28,080 nt of DNA from Prevotella sp. UBA7594 (GTDB lineage Bacteria > Bacteroidota > Bacteroidia > Bacteroidales > Bacteroidaceae): contig DLKG01000090.1 of the NCBI GenBank assembly GCA_002490315.1, forward strand, positions 1-28,080, in the 5' to 3' direction. The notes under the pieces were generated by a model. The model saw only the letters and a list, made by a program, of their open reading frames with translations. It did no database searches and was not told the origin of the DNA. How positions within the stretch are numbered: position 1 is the stretch's first letter; every line of letters starts with the position of its first letter. Shown here in pieces: positions 8,572 through 15,860 of the stretch. Both the position numbers and the translations under genes were made by a program.

Positions 8572-9071
8572 TTTCTTCTCCTATAGTTTTCGATTACCAA
8601 AATCAGCACGACGGTAAGCACGATGCTTCCGACTATGCTCGACAGCCATTGTGCCCAGTTGTAGAAGTTAAAGGTCTCAAGCGAGAAGAACGCGATGCAG
8701 AACACTGAGACCAGGATAATCACATAGTTGGCATACTTGCCCGAGCCGAGTGTAAATGGTGACGGACGCAAGTCGTCGGCGCTGTCGCGTGGCACGAAGA
8801 GCTCAAGCAGGTAAGGCTGTAGCAGTCCGACCAGCGTCATTGACGCCGAGCCGACACCGGGCGTGTTGGAGAACACGTCAACGAGCAATCCCGTCACAAA
8901 GCACCAAAGCAGCGTTGCCCATCGTGGCTCGCCGCGGCGTACGGTGAGCGCAAAATAGACGTAGAGCAATGGCGTGGCGCAACCGAAGAGATTGATATGG
9001 TTGAGCACGAGCGTCTGCACGAGCAGCAGCACGATGATGAATACTATATTTCTGACGATGTTCAGATTCAT
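8568..9071 (-). CDS. mreD: Rod shape-determining membrane protein MreD
   Basis: A 167-residue integral membrane protein with five or six hydrophobic segments. The pattern RRGEPRWATLLWCFVTGLLVDVFSNTPGVGSASM is typical of MreD. It belongs to the membrane part of the elongasome that links MreB filaments to PBP2 and RodA. The identification rests on this motif, the size and the position between mreC and the PBP2 gene. The stop codon overlaps the following PBP2 start (8568-8571). The start at 9071 lies 72 nt after the mreC stop, and a 20-bp tandem repeat fills most of that gap. Confidence 0.92.
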   Translation of the reverse strand: MNLNIVRNIVFIIVLLLVQTLVLNHINLFGCATPLLYVYFALTVRRGEPRWATLLWCFVTGLLVDVFSNTPGVGSASMTLVGLLQPYLLELFVPRDSADDLRPSPFTLGSGKYANYVIILVSVFCIAFFSLETFNFYNWAQWLSSIVGSIVLTVVLILVIENYRRRK

Positions 9072-9092
9072 TGTTGTTTTTTGTATGCTATT

Positions 9093-9152
9093 TAAGAAGG
9101 GTGTAGTCGCGGTAAGAAGGGTGTAGTCGCGGTAAGAAGAGTGTTACTCGCG
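9093..9152 (-). repeat. 20-bp tandem repeat covering the mreC stop codon
   Basis: Two identical 20-mers (TAAGAAGGGTGTAGTCGCGG on the plus strand) lie at 9093-9112 and 9113-9132. A third, diverged copy at 9133-9152 contains the mreC stop codon (9144-9146) and its last two codons. In the direction of transcription the 3' end of mreC is thus the first copy, and the two identical copies follow it in the mreC-mreD gap. Confidence 0.88.
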
Positions 9153-10004
9153 TGCCTTCAGCGAGTCTTCAGCGGCATGCAGTATTTCGAGTTTGCGGTC
9201 CATCTCGCGATCGTTGATGACGCAGACGTCACGCAAGCGAGAGAAGTCGGTGGAGAGCGTGACGTTGAGCCTGTAGGAGAGTCCGTTCTCGGAGTTGTAG
9301 ACATGCTTGATGCGTCCTACGATGATGCCCGGAGGGAACACCGACGAATAACCCGACGTCACGACGTAGTCGCCAAGCTTGAAGTGGGCATGGCGCGGAA
9401 TGTCGTCCACATAAGCCGTTTCGGGCGAGCCTCCATTCCAGTGGAGATAGCCGAAATAGCCGCGTCCGCGTATCGTGCAGCTGATGTTCGACTGCGCGCT
9501 CAGCACGGGGATAATGACGGAGTAGTGCTCGGAGGTGAGATAGACTATACCCACGACGCCCGTACCGCACACGACGCCCATGTCCTTCTTCACGCCGTCG
9601 GCGCTTCCGCGGTCGATGGTGATGAAGTTGTTGGCTTTGTCGAGCGAGGAGCTTACTACTTTTGCAGGTATTGTCTCGTAGCCGCGCATCACGCTGCTCT
9701 GCATCTTCTCAATCTGCGTTGAGTCTACGCCTGTCTTCATGAGCTGTTCGTGCAGCATCTCAACTTCGCGCTCCAGATAGAGGTTGCGCTCGGTAAGTTT
9801 GCGGTTGACGTCGGTGAGGGAGAAATACTGCCCAACAGCCGAGTTCCATTCGTATACCTTCCCGGCTACGGAGTTGGCTGACGAGAACCACACGCTGCCC
9901 TGATAGCTGTTGTAATGGAAGAGCAGCACGAGGCTCAGCACTTCGAGTATCACGAAGACGAACCAATGGTTATGGCGTGAGAGGAAATCTAAAAGGTTGC
10001 GCAT
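9144..10004 (-). CDS. mreC: Rod shape-determining protein MreC
   Basis: MreC is a periplasmic scaffold, anchored in the inner membrane, that activates PBP2/RodA. The start is placed at the ATG at 10004 (MRNLLDFLSRHNHW), giving 286 residues; a longer frame to 10085 would begin in the AGTAAAAA repeat and is rejected. Residues 13-30 form the membrane anchor. Residues 58-90 look like a coiled coil (VNRKLTERNLYLEREVEMLHEQL). The two beta-domains follow, with typical MreC phrases: NFITIDRGSADGVKKDMGVV, GVVGIVYLTSEHYSVIIPV, GDYVVTSGYSSVFPPGIIVG. It lies downstream of mreB with a 127-nt repeat-containing gap. Confidence 0.94.
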   Translation of the reverse strand: MRNLLDFLSRHNHWFVFVILEVLSLVLLFHYNSYQGSVWFSSANSVAGKVYEWNSAVGQYFSLTDVNRKLTERNLYLEREVEMLHEQLMKTGVDSTQIEKMQSSVMRGYETIPAKVVSSSLDKANNFITIDRGSADGVKKDMGVVCGTGVVGIVYLTSEHYSVIIPVLSAQSNISCTIRGRGYFGYLHWNGGSPETAYVDDIPRHAHFKLGDYVVTSGYSSVFPPGIIVGRIKHVYNSENGLSYRLNVTLSTDFSRLRDVCVINDREMDRKLEILHAAEDSLKARE

Positions 10005-10032
10005 ATTTCTTTGTAAAAGAGAAAAAGCTAAA

Positions 10033-10106
10033 GAGTAAAAAAGTAAAAAAGTAAAAAGGTAATGCCGGCAGAGCCTTGAGCCCATGCAGTTTTTACTTTT
10101 TTACTC
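10033..10106 (-). repeat. AGTAAAAA repeat forming a long A/T hairpin between mreB and mreC
   Basis: GAGTAAAAAAGTAAAAA begins at 10033 and continues with another AGTAAAAA unit to 10057. Its exact reverse complement, TTTTTACTTTTTTACTC, is at 10090-10106, and related ACTTT/TTAC units continue to about 10125. In mreBC mRNA the two arms can form a 17-bp stem of mainly A-U pairs enclosing a GC-richer 30-40 nt loop. It could act as a weak attenuator or RNA-processing site; this is inferred from the pairing alone. Confidence 0.75.
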
Positions 10107-10131
10107 TTTTACTTTCTTACTTTTCCTGTAT

Positions 10132-11154
10132 TTATCTCATGAGGAATGAGAAACGATCAATATTCTTCAGAGCCACACCTGCTCCTATTGCCACGCTGTG
10201 GAGCGGATCCTCGGCGATGTGGAACGGGATGTTGATTTTCTCTGTGAGTCGCTTGTCGAGACCACGGAGCAGCGCTCCTCCACCACTAAGGTAGATGCCG
10301 TTCTTCACGATGTCGGCATAAAGCTCTGGCGGCGTGTTCTCAAGAGCGGAGAGCACGGCGTTCTCAATCTTCGCTACGGTCTTGTCAAGGCAGTGGGCTA
10401 TCTCCTGATAGCATACGGGCACCTCCATCGGGAGGGCTGTGATACGGTTCGGACCATGCACTACGAAGTCCTCCGGAGCATCGTCGCCAAGCTCTGTAAG
10501 CGCGGAGCCTACGTGTATCTTGATGCGCTCTGCCATACGCTCCGAAACCTTTACGTTGTGCTGACGCGACATGTATTCCTGTATGTCAGCAGTGAGGTCG
10601 TCTCCGGCTGTGCGGATAGAGTTGTTGCTCACGATGCCGCCAAGGGAGATGACAGCGATTTCCGTCGAACCTCCACCTATATCTACAATCATGTTGCCCT
10701 CAGGAGCCTCAACGTCTATGCCTATACCGATGGCAGCAGCCATTGGCTCGAAGATAAGGTAGACATCGCGTCCATCGGCATGTTCGGCGCTGTCGCGTAC
10801 GGCGCGCAGCTCCACCTCCGTAGAACCGGAAGGCACACCAATCACCATGCGCAACGACGGCGTGAAGAGACGGCTGCCGGAATGTACCATCTTGATAAGT
10901 CCGCGCATCATCTGCTCGCAGGCTGTAAAGTCGGCAATGACTCCGTCGCGGAGTGGACGAATGGTGCGGATGTTGTCGTGAGTCTTCTCATACATCATCT
11001 TTGCCTTCGAACCGACTGCAATCATCTTGTCTGTGCGACGGTCGAGTGCCACAACCGAAGGCTCGTCAACGACAATCTTGTCATCGCTGATGATAATGGT
11101 GTTGGCAGTACCAAGGTCCATCGCTATTTCCTGTCTGAATGAAAAAAATCCCAT
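10132..11154 (-). CDS. mreB: Rod shape-determining protein MreB (bacterial actin)
   Basis: MreB forms membrane-bound ATP-dependent filaments that orient lateral wall synthesis. The 340-residue protein matches the usual length. It begins with the short MGFFSF hydrophobic lead and then shows the actin-fold nucleotide motifs: DLGTANT (phosphate 1, about residue 13), IVDIGGGSTEIAVISLGG (phosphate 2, about 157), EPMAAAIG, and the adenosine motif GIYLSGGGALLRGLDKRL near residue 288. The start at 11154 leaves a 130-nt gap to purH, with no terminator seen, so mreB is probably co-transcribed with the cyclohydrolase gene upstream. As in other Bacteroidales, mreB is the first of the mreBCD-mrdA-rodA series. 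Confidence 0.97.
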   Translation of the reverse strand: MGFFSFRQEIAMDLGTANTIIISDDKIVVDEPSVVALDRRTDKMIAVGSKAKMMYEKTHDNIRTIRPLRDGVIADFTACEQMMRGLIKMVHSGSRLFTPSLRMVIGVPSGSTEVELRAVRDSAEHADGRDVYLIFEPMAAAIGIGIDVEAPEGNMIVDIGGGSTEIAVISLGGIVSNNSIRTAGDDLTADIQEYMSRQHNVKVSERMAERIKIHVGSALTELGDDAPEDFVVHGPNRITALPMEVPVCYQEIAHCLDKTVAKIENAVLSALENTPPELYADIVKNGIYLSGGGALLRGLDKRLTEKINIPFHIAEDPLHSVAIGAGVALKNIDRFSFLMR

Positions 11155-11284
11155 TTATTTACTTTAATTGAATTTTGAGTCTTAAGTTCGGAATATGAAT
11201 TTCTACGCCAAGCATCCTACACTTCTTTTATATTTAACACTTAACATTAGTATTAAAGGGTGTATTAGGCGTCGTGTACATATT

Positions 11285-11878
11285 CTATTTTTTGAACCAT
11301 GCGTGTATGGCTGTGTCGTAATGGCTGCTTACGCCAAAGGCACGCTCTGCAAACACCTTGCGCTCGGCGAGGTCTGTCTGTGCGCCATTCTTGTTGAGAA
11401 TGTCGAGGAGCATCCCGTATTCTGCCTTGCTCGGAACGATTACAACGTCGTTGAAGTTCTTGGCTCCGGCACGGATGAGCGAAATGCCGCCTATGTCTAT
11501 CTTTTCGATAATGTCGGCGTCGGAAGCGCCGCTTGCAACGGTCTGCTCGAAAGGATAGAGGTCGACGATGACGAGATCTATCTCCGGGATGGCATACTCT
11601 GCCATCTGCTGGCGGTCGCCTTCATTGTCGCGGCGTGCGAGAATACCTCCGAAGATACGCGGATGAAGAGTCTTCACTCTGCCACCGAGTATTGACGGAT
11701 AAGACGTAATGTTCTCCACAGCCTCACACTCGTAGCCAAGCGATTCGATGAATGCCTGTGTGCCACCAGTGGATAGGAATTTCACACCTTCTTCGTTGAG
11801 CTTCTTCAGAAGCTCTTCGAGACCATCCTTATGGAATACCGAGATAAGCGCGGTCTTGATTTTTCTTGTTCCAGCCAT
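11285..11878 (-). CDS. purH: IMP cyclohydrolase, PurH N-terminal domain only
   Basis: This enzyme closes FAICAR to IMP, the last step of purine ring synthesis. The 197-residue protein corresponds to only the N-terminal, methylglyoxal-synthase-like half of PurH. Recognisable blocks are ALISVFHKDGLEEL, FLSTGGTQAFIESLG, VENITSYPSILGGRVKTLHPRIFGGILARR, IDLVIVDLYPFEQTV, EKIDIGGISLIRAGAKNF and the domain end HYDTAIHAWFKK. In many bacteria, and I believe in Bacteroides at this same locus, PurH is about 507 residues and includes the transformylase. Here the frame ends cleanly after the cyclohydrolase domain and only 130 nt separate it from mreB, leaving no room for a remnant. It heads the rod operon. 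The missing activity is supplied by the gene at 650-1831. Confidence 0.95.
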   Translation of the reverse strand: MAGTRKIKTALISVFHKDGLEELLKKLNEEGVKFLSTGGTQAFIESLGYECEAVENITSYPSILGGRVKTLHPRIFGGILARRDNEGDRQQMAEYAIPEIDLVIVDLYPFEQTVASGASDADIIEKIDIGGISLIRAGAKNFNDVVIVPSKAEYGMLLDILNKNGAQTDLAERKVFAERAFGVSSHYDTAIHAWFKK

Positions 11879-11907
11879 TTTCTTATGTCCTTATTTCTTA
11901 TAATTTG

Positions 11908-11915
11908 CAAAGTTA
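11908..11915 (-). promoter_or_regulatory. Promoter -7 element of the purH-mreBCD-mrdA-rodA operon
   Basis: TAACTTTG on the minus strand matches TAnnTTTG exactly and lies 30 nt before the purH ATG. The tetramer 19 nt upstream (ATGC, 11935-11938) is a weak -33. No other good candidate exists before mreB, so this probably drives the whole operon. The assignment rests on motif and position. Confidence 0.6.
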
Positions 11916-11978
11916 GTAAAAAAGCAAGAATATAGCATATTAAAAAGCACAAAAAATTTTCTTACTCCCCGAATTGTT

Positions 11979-12551
11979 GACTTGTACAAGAACAATCAGC
12001 TACTTGCACAAGGAGAAATGCCGACCTCTGCAAGGAGGAATGCTGCATTAGCAATTGCTCAGAACTAATTTTACTGAAGTTCCGTATTTGTGGAATTGAA
12101 AGCAAATATAGTACATAGAGTAAAAAAGTGTTACAAAAGTTTTTTACGTTTTAGAGTGTCGGGTAGCTGGAGGAACGGCGTTTATTGCTCTGCACGGCAC
12201 TGACGTGATGGTCGAATCGGGCATAAAAAGCCCTTTTCCATCGATTTTTTCCTTCCAAAACGCTTCTTCACTCCACTTAAAGCCACGCTTCTTCATTGCT
12301 AAAGTGGCGCTTTAGTCTCTCTAAAGTGGCGTTTTAGCTACGTTCGACATTGCACACCAAGGCGCCAATACCGGCAAGCTACTGACGCACAGCATCTTCC
12401 ACCTGCACACCCAAAACTGCGAAAAATACGCCAAAGGGCTATACCGTCTGTTCAGAAGGCAGTTTTAGGCAACAAGAGATACAAATATCCGACAAGAATC
12501 CGTCATTCGAAAGTCAGAAACTCATGTTTCGGATTTAACCCAAACGGCTGC
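11979..12551. other. Non-coding region with degenerate repeats and small hairpins
   Basis: No gene is supported. At 11981-12046 there are three degenerate 22-nt units beginning CTTGTACAAG, CTTGCACAAG and CCTCTGCAAG. At 12120-12147 GTAAAAAA and TTTTTTAC form an 8-bp A/T stem. At 12260-12338 an ACGCTTCTTCA motif occurs twice and CTAAAGTGGCG occurs twice, each copy followed by an almost complementary CTTTAG/TTTTAG, so two small hairpins stand side by side. A plus-strand open stretch of about 40 codons at roughly 12325-12468 has no start codon and no family I recognise; it may be a gene remnant. Confidence 0.5.
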
Positions 12552-13027
12552 GCTCTGCCGCTTGCCTTAGAAAGAAAACCACGTAGTACATAGGAGGATA
12601 TGTCAAAACTCGACTTTATCCGTGGCGGAGGTCTCCGGCCTCCGCAGCACCCACTATTCACTATTAAATACACATCAACACATTACATATTCGCTTCCTG
12701 AGGGTGTGTCAAAGGAACACGGATTTTGCTTGTTGGCAGCATATTGTTTCTATTTAATAATTAGCCATGCCGACAAGGCGAGCTTGCTCGCCAAATCCGT
12801 TTAAATCAGCGCCGCAGGCGTGTGTAAATCAAATTTAAACACGGGTCACAATCCGTAAACTGAAAGTCACCGGCGCGAAGCGGAAAGGTAAAAGACCGAT
12901 CTGTGCATCTCGGTGTTACCCGTGTTCCTTTGACCCGAGTCCACTCGCCGTAGGCGGTGGACGCTTTGATGAAAAGCTAAATCCGCTTGAGTAAGTCTAT
13001 GTTTTTTGCTAAGGCAAGCGGCAGAGC
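12552..13027. repeat. Nested inverted-repeat (fold-back or MITE-like) element
   Basis: GCTCTGCCGCTTGCCTTAG at 12552-12570 is the exact inverse of 13009-13027 (19 bp). Inside it, GTCAAAGGAACACGG at 12708-12722 is the exact inverse of 12920-12934 (15 bp). Inside that, GTTTAAAT at 12799-12806 is the inverse of 12833-12840. The two inner pairs share almost the same centre (about 12820); the outer pair is centred about 30 nt to the left. Small palindromes such as GCGAGC-TT-GCTCGC and CGCC-GCA-GGCG add to the structure. No transposase is present and no clear target-site duplication is visible. A short plus-strand open frame at 12622-12804 is probably chance. Confidence 0.7.
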
Positions 13028-13095
13028 CGAGCACAGCCAATTATGGTAAAACTGAAACTTGAGTCAGAAACTTGAGTAAAAACAAGCGAGCTTTC

Positions 13096-13276
13096 TTTGT
13101 ATTGTCCTCGATTTGCACTAATTTTGCATAAGTTAGGCGGCATCTCGGAATAAGAAATGAATAAATTCATTTCGTTCTTCTCTCGATTTGCACTAACTTT
13201 GCATAAGTTAGGCGGCATCTCGGAATAAGAAATGAATAAATTCATTTCGTTCTTCTCTCGATTTGCACTAACTTTG
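13096..13276 (+). promoter_or_regulatory. Three tandem promoters carried by a 75-bp repeat
   Basis: Three promoter-like sites fit the Bacteroidota pattern with an exact 19-nt spacer. The first is TTTG (13096-13099) with TAATTTTG (13119-13126). The second is TTCG (13171-13174) with TAACTTTG (13194-13201). The third is TTCG (13246-13249) with TAACTTTG (13269-13276). They are spaced exactly 75 bp apart and point to the gene starting at 13301. The last would give a leader of only about 15-20 nt. The first has a perfect consensus and does not depend on the repeat for its -33 box. Confidence 0.7.
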
Positions 13277-13279
13277 CAT
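13107..13279 (+). repeat. 75-bp direct tandem repeat, two full copies and a partial third
   Basis: Units at 13107-13181 and 13182-13256 are identical except for one base (ACTAATTTTG versus ACTAACTTTG). A third copy starts at 13257 and breaks off after TTTGCATA at about 13279. Each full copy contains a 20-bp palindrome (GAAATGAAT-AA-ATTCATTTC, at 13154-13173 and 13229-13248) that runs into the -33 box of the next promoter. The unit is non-coding; minus-strand frames across it merely repeat the same peptide. Confidence 0.93.
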
Positions 13280-13300
13280 ATAATATAAAACAATGTTAGA

Positions 13301-14296
13301 GTGGAACTGAAGAAAATCATAAACAACTCTTTGAAGATAGGACTGTCGCTGCTCCTCGGCGGAATGATACTCTATTGGATGTATCGCGACTTTGACTTCA
13401 GCCAGGTGGGCAACACCCTGCTCCACGGCATGAACTGGACGTGGATGTTGCTGTCGTTCCCCTTCGGAATTCTCGCACAGATGTTCCGCGGATGGCGCTG
13501 GCATCTTACGCTGGAGCCCGTCGGCGAACATCCGCGCACGTCCACAAGCGTCTACTCTATCTTTCTCTCCTATGCCGTCAGCCTCATAGTGCCGCGCATC
13601 GGCGAGTTTGCACGCTGCGGCGTGCTCAACCGCTACGACAGCGTGTCCTTCCCCAAGGCACTGGGCACGGTGGTGGTGGAGCGTGCCATCGACTCCGCCC
13701 TCGTCATGGCGATTGCCATGCTGACATTCATGTTCCAGTTTAGCATCTTCGACACATTCTTCAACAAGACCGGCACGAGCATCGACACCATCCTCTCCGG
13801 CTTCTCCACAATGGGCTACATCGTTACAGCCGTCTGCGGCGTGGCTGTTTGCCTGCTCGCCTGGTACATCATGCGGAGGTTTGCAATATATAACAAGGTG
13901 AGGGCTACGGTGAAGGGCATCTGGCAAGGCATCATGGCTGTGCGCAGCGTGAAAAAGCCGTGGTTGTTCGTGGCGTTCACGCTCGCCATCTGGATTAGCT
14001 ATTTCCTCCATTACTACCTGACGTTCTTCTGCTTCGAGGCAACAAGCCATCTCGGCATGGCATGCGCCCTCGTGACGTTTATCGTCGGCAGCATTGCCGT
14101 CATCGTGCCGACACCCAACGGCGCCGGTCCGTGGCATTTCGCCGTGAAGACAATGCTCATACTCTACGGCGTGGCTGACACCGACGCCCTCAACTTCGTG
14201 CTTATCGTCCACTCCGTGCAGACGCTGCTCGTCGTGGCGCTCGGCGTGTGGGCTTGGGCAGCGCTGTCGCTCACGCAGAAACGCGAACGACAATAA
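13301..14296 (+). CDS. Lysylphosphatidylglycerol synthase TM-domain (YbhN/UPF0104-like) membrane protein
   Basis: A 331-residue integral membrane protein with about eight hydrophobic spans. It resembles the flippase-type N-terminal domain of MprF (lysylphosphatidylglycerol synthase) without the aminoacyl-transfer domain. Supporting features are FRGWRWHLTLEP near residue 63, SYAVSLIVPRIGEFARCGVLNRYD (about 90-113), the following KALGTVVVERAID, and the C-terminal TPNGAGPWHFAVKTML. It may move a lipid or lipid-linked substrate across the inner membrane, but the substrate is unknown. The start must be GTG at 13301: an ATG at 13293 runs into a stop after five codons. It is the first gene of a plus-strand group with pepD and a lipoprotein, and lies directly behind three tandem promoters. 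Confidence 0.85.
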   Translation: MELKKIINNSLKIGLSLLLGGMILYWMYRDFDFSQVGNTLLHGMNWTWMLLSFPFGILAQMFRGWRWHLTLEPVGEHPRTSTSVYSIFLSYAVSLIVPRIGEFARCGVLNRYDSVSFPKALGTVVVERAIDSALVMAIAMLTFMFQFSIFDTFFNKTGTSIDTILSGFSTMGYIVTAVCGVAVCLLAWYIMRRFAIYNKVRATVKGIWQGIMAVRSVKKPWLFVAFTLAIWISYFLHYYLTFFCFEATSHLGMACALVTFIVGSIAVIVPTPNGAGPWHFAVKTMLILYGVADTDALNFVLIVHSVQTLLVVALGVWAWAALSLTQKRERQ

Positions 14297-14367
14297 AAAA
14301 CCCAAAAACGAGAATAGAGAACTTTAACACCGGAAATAAATATCACCATCAAAAAATATATACTACT

Positions 14368-15825
14368 ATGAGTGAAATCAAAAACCTGAACCCCGAATGT
14401 ATCTGGCGCAACTTCGACGCACTGACACAAGTGCCGCGCCCATCAGGACATCTTGAGAAAGTACAGCAGTTCCTTCTCGACTTCGCTGCCAAGGCCGGCG
14501 TGGAAGCCTTCAAGGATGCTGCCGGCAACATAGTGATGCGCAAGCCTGCCTCTGCCGGCATGGAAGGACGCAAGGGCATCATCCTACAGGCACACATGGA
14601 CATGGTGCCGCAGAAGACCAAGGAGAGCACACACAACTTCGAGACCGATCCTATAGAGACTTACATCGACGGAGAGTGGGTGCGCGCCAAGGGCACTACG
14701 CTCGGCTCCGACGACGGACTCGGCGTGGCTGCCATCATGGCTGTGATGGAGGACAAGTCGCTCGTACACGGCCCCGTGGAGGGACTCATCACTGCCGACG
14801 AGGAGACGGGCATGTTCGGTGCCAACGACCTGCCCGACGACGAGCTTAACGGCGACATCCTGCTCAATCTCGACTCCGAGACGTGGGGCAAGTTTGTCAT
14901 CGGCTCTGCCGGCGGCATCGACATCACAGCTACGCTCGACTACAAGGAAGTGGAGACCGACAAGAACGACTGTGCCGTAAAAATTACGCTCAAGGGCTTG
15001 AAGGGCGGACACTCCGGACTCGAGATTCACGAGGGACGCGGCAACGCCAACAAGCTTATGGCACGCTTCGTGCATGAGGCAATCGCCGAGTATGGCGCAC
15101 GTCTCGCCACATGGCACGGCGGCAACATGCGCAATGCCATTCCGTTCGAGTGCGAGGTGGTGCTCACATTGCCGAAAGAGAACGTGGAGGCTCTGAAAGA
15201 GGATGTAGAGGAGTGGAAGAATCTCTTCAACCACGAGTTCCGCACCATCGAAGAGGACATACAGTTCTTCGCCGAAGACGTGGCAACTCCTGCCACTGAG
15301 ACTCCAGAGGAGATTCAGGACAATCTGCTCGACGCCATCTACGGCTGCCACAACGGCGTGTTGCGCATGATACCTGTGTTCCCGACTGTCGTGGAGACTT
15401 CAAGCAATCTTGCCATCATCGACATCGAGGGCGGCCACGCTGCCATCAAGATTCTCGCACGCTCTGCCAACGAGAGCATGAAGGAATACATCGCCACTAC
15501 GCTTGAGAGCACTTTCTCCATGGCTGGCATGAAGGTGGAGATGAGCGGAAGCTACGGCGGATGGGATCCCAACACCGACAGCGAGATTCTGCATCTTCTC
15601 GAGAAGAACTACCGTGAGCTCTTCGGCGAGGACGCCATCGAGCAGGTTGACCACGCCGGACTGGAATGTTCGGTCATCCTCGGCAAGTATCCTCATCTCG
15701 ACGTTGTTTCGCTCGGTCCGACGCTGCGCTCTCCCCACACCACCATTGAGCGTTGCCTCATCAAGACTGTGGCACCCTTCTGGGAGTTGCTGAAGAAGAC
15801 CATGGCGGAAGTGCCGGAGAAATAA
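14368..15825 (+). CDS. pepD: Aminoacyl-histidine dipeptidase (PepD/carnosinase-like, M20 family)
   Basis: A cytosolic zinc metallopeptidase that cleaves dipeptides, preferring Xaa-His in characterised relatives. The 485-residue length equals that of E. coli PepD. Metal and catalytic residues of the M20 fold are visible: QAHMDMV (H76, D78), TTLGSDDGLGVAA (D115), TADEETGMFGA (E145, E146), NLDSE (D169), and the last metal ligand in LRSPHTTIE near H457. The lid/dimerisation region carries LKGGHSGLEIHEGRGNAN. The ATG at 14368 (MSEIKNLNPECIW) is chosen; a longer frame back to 14248 overlaps the preceding gene. It follows the membrane-protein gene by 71 nt and may share its promoters. Confidence 0.96.
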   Translation: MSEIKNLNPECIWRNFDALTQVPRPSGHLEKVQQFLLDFAAKAGVEAFKDAAGNIVMRKPASAGMEGRKGIILQAHMDMVPQKTKESTHNFETDPIETYIDGEWVRAKGTTLGSDDGLGVAAIMAVMEDKSLVHGPVEGLITADEETGMFGANDLPDDELNGDILLNLDSETWGKFVIGSAGGIDITATLDYKEVETDKNDCAVKITLKGLKGGHSGLEIHEGRGNANKLMARFVHEAIAEYGARLATWHGGNMRNAIPFECEVVLTLPKENVEALKEDVEEWKNLFNHEFRTIEEDIQFFAEDVATPATETPEEIQDNLLDAIYGCHNGVLRMIPVFPTVVETSSNLAIIDIEGGHAAIKILARSANESMKEYIATTLESTFSMAGMKVEMSGSYGGWDPNTDSEILHLLEKNYRELFGEDAIEQVDHAGLECSVILGKYPHLDVVSLGPTLRSPHTTIERCLIKTVAPFWELLKKTMAEVPEK

Positions 15826-15860
15826 GCTTTCTACTTCCTATCACATTGACACATACCACT

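Noticed and set aside
12622..12804. 60-codon plus-strand frame within the nested inverted repeats
   Set aside because: It spans the repeat arms, has no ribosome-binding context and no recognisable protein features.
12552..13027. Complete insertion sequence
   Set aside because: The arms are inverted repeats but no transposase frame or clear target duplication is visible; only a non-autonomous element remains possible.
13009..13326. 105-codon minus-strand frame across the 75-bp repeat
   Set aside because: Its repeated peptide follows directly from the 75-bp DNA repeat, and it runs against the promoters and into the 5' end of the membrane-protein gene.
13268..14305. 345-codon minus-strand frame opposite the flippase-like gene
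   Set aside because: The composition is His/Glu/Ala-rich, typical of the antisense of a GC-biased gene, while the plus strand encodes a coherent membrane-protein family.
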